NCBI RefSeq assembly: GCF_030161415.1
Contig: NZ_BSSU01000002.1
Location: 1-64,000, forward strand
DNA length: 64,000 bases
Direction of reading: 5' to 3'
Source of the DNA: Thalassotalea eurytherma
Lineage (GTDB): Bacteria > Pseudomonadota > Gammaproteobacteria > Enterobacterales > Alteromonadaceae
Shown: positions 63,807 to 64,000 of the stretch, one piece after another
Position numbering within the stretch: position 1 is the stretch's first letter
Layout of the letters: each line of letters begins with the position of its first letter
Program-made: the position numbers and the translations under genes
Notes under the pieces: model-generated
The model's database searches: none
Told to the model about the DNA's origin: nothing
The model's input: the letters and a program-made list of their open reading frames with translations, nothing else

Positions 63807-63896
63807 ATGAAAAAACAACGATTCACGGAAGCACAGATTTTTACCATTTTAACAGAAGGTGAAACGGCCACATTAATCGTGCCTGATTTATCCTGA
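63807..63896 (+). pseudogene. IS3-family transposase orfA, 5' stub
   Basis: The ATG at 63807 opens MKKQRFTEAQIFTILTEGE, the typical start of an IS3-family OrfA helix-turn-helix, and the frame ends at a TGA after 29 codons. A whole OrfA has about 90-100 residues, so only the first third remains. The stub runs straight into an integrase-like sequence in another frame, so the element was cut by recombination or deletion. It cannot encode an active transposase. Confidence 0.8.
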
Positions 63897-64000
63897 AACA
63901 GGTGAAATTCGTCGTCATCACTTTCACCATACAGGTGTTCGAAAAGCAATTAAAGCTGCCGCGAAAAAAAGCCAAGCTCATCAAGCCGAATACACCTCAT
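63889..64000 (+). pseudogene. 5'-truncated integron-integrase-like tyrosine recombinase fragment (cut by window end)
   Basis: In one frame the sequence reads PETGEIRRHHFHHTGVRKAI then KAAAKKSQAHQAEYTS up to the window edge. The RRHH..R.A.K.A pattern matches the region of integron integrases (IntI) just before the conserved HTLRHSFATHLL box. A TAA lies upstream at 63874-63876 and the N-terminal two-thirds is absent, replaced by the IS3 stub. Whether the C-terminal part continues beyond 64000 cannot be seen. It may also be another tyrosine recombinase. Confidence 0.7.

Overview
The window looks like chromosome of a moderately AT-rich marine gammaproteobacterium of the Alteromonadales, most likely Colwelliaceae (Thalassotalea/Colwellia-like) or a close relative of Shewanella. 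This rests on gene content and order: Shewanella-type valine and liu (leucine) degradation clusters, an unfused trpG/trpD with fused trpCF, CsiV next to mfd, and YcgL/YcgN beside RNase D. It is inference from protein sequence and synteny, not from a 16S gene.

Layout. 1-500: leader and two tandem promoters of an rRNA operon that runs leftward out of the window. 790-6921 (minus): acyl-CoA and valine degradation operon (thiolase, acyl-CoA dehydrogenase, enoyl-CoA hydratase, 3-hydroxyisobutyryl-CoA hydrolase, mmsB, SDR), lacking the expected mmsA. 7213-15837 (plus): MerR regulator and the liuABCDE leucine/isovalerate pathway plus a two-subunit 3-oxoacid CoA-transferase. Palindromes before both units suggest shared MerR control. 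16052-16553: a c-di-GMP-I riboswitch in front of a small secreted protein. 16719-25823: patatin, GST, Kef-type antiporter, diguanylate cyclase, DEAD-box helicase, STAS-like protein and amino acid/Na+ symporter. 25982-28936: proton-translocating transhydrogenase pntAB. 29181-35839: gamma-carbonic anhydrase-like protein, YcgN, lytic transglycosylase, YcgL, RNase D, RluB, ScpB, ScpA and a YciO-type protein. 36019-39193: crotonase, a Cys-rich secreted protein of unknown function and RNase AM.

39275-47302 is the tryptophan operon: a Trp-codon leader peptide with a complete attenuator, a second Trp-rich mini-ORF, then DAHP synthase, trpE, G, D, CF, B and A. The end of the operon is followed by tandem REP-like repeats. 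47667-58282: SDR39U1 protein, small membrane protein, large Ig-like lipoprotein, mfd, csiV, three small DUF genes and a decayed membrane-protein gene. 58330-62728 (minus): two-subunit molybdenum hydroxylase with its MobA-like and XdhC-like maturation factors.

The right end holds no intact gene. It does hold what I read as a CsrB-type regulatory RNA on the minus strand (about 62931-63279), with many AGGA-loop hairpins, a terminator and an upstream GacA/UvrY-type 18-bp box. After that come an IS3 orfA stub and a 5'-truncated integron-integrase-like fragment cut by the window edge.

The main points for a second look are the CsrB-like RNA and its GacA-type box, the double Trp leader, the c-di-GMP riboswitch/secreted protein pair, the missing mmsA, the dispersed 8-bp-stem repeats, and the IS3/integrase junction. 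I saw no CRISPR array, prophage, tRNA gene or complete insertion sequence.
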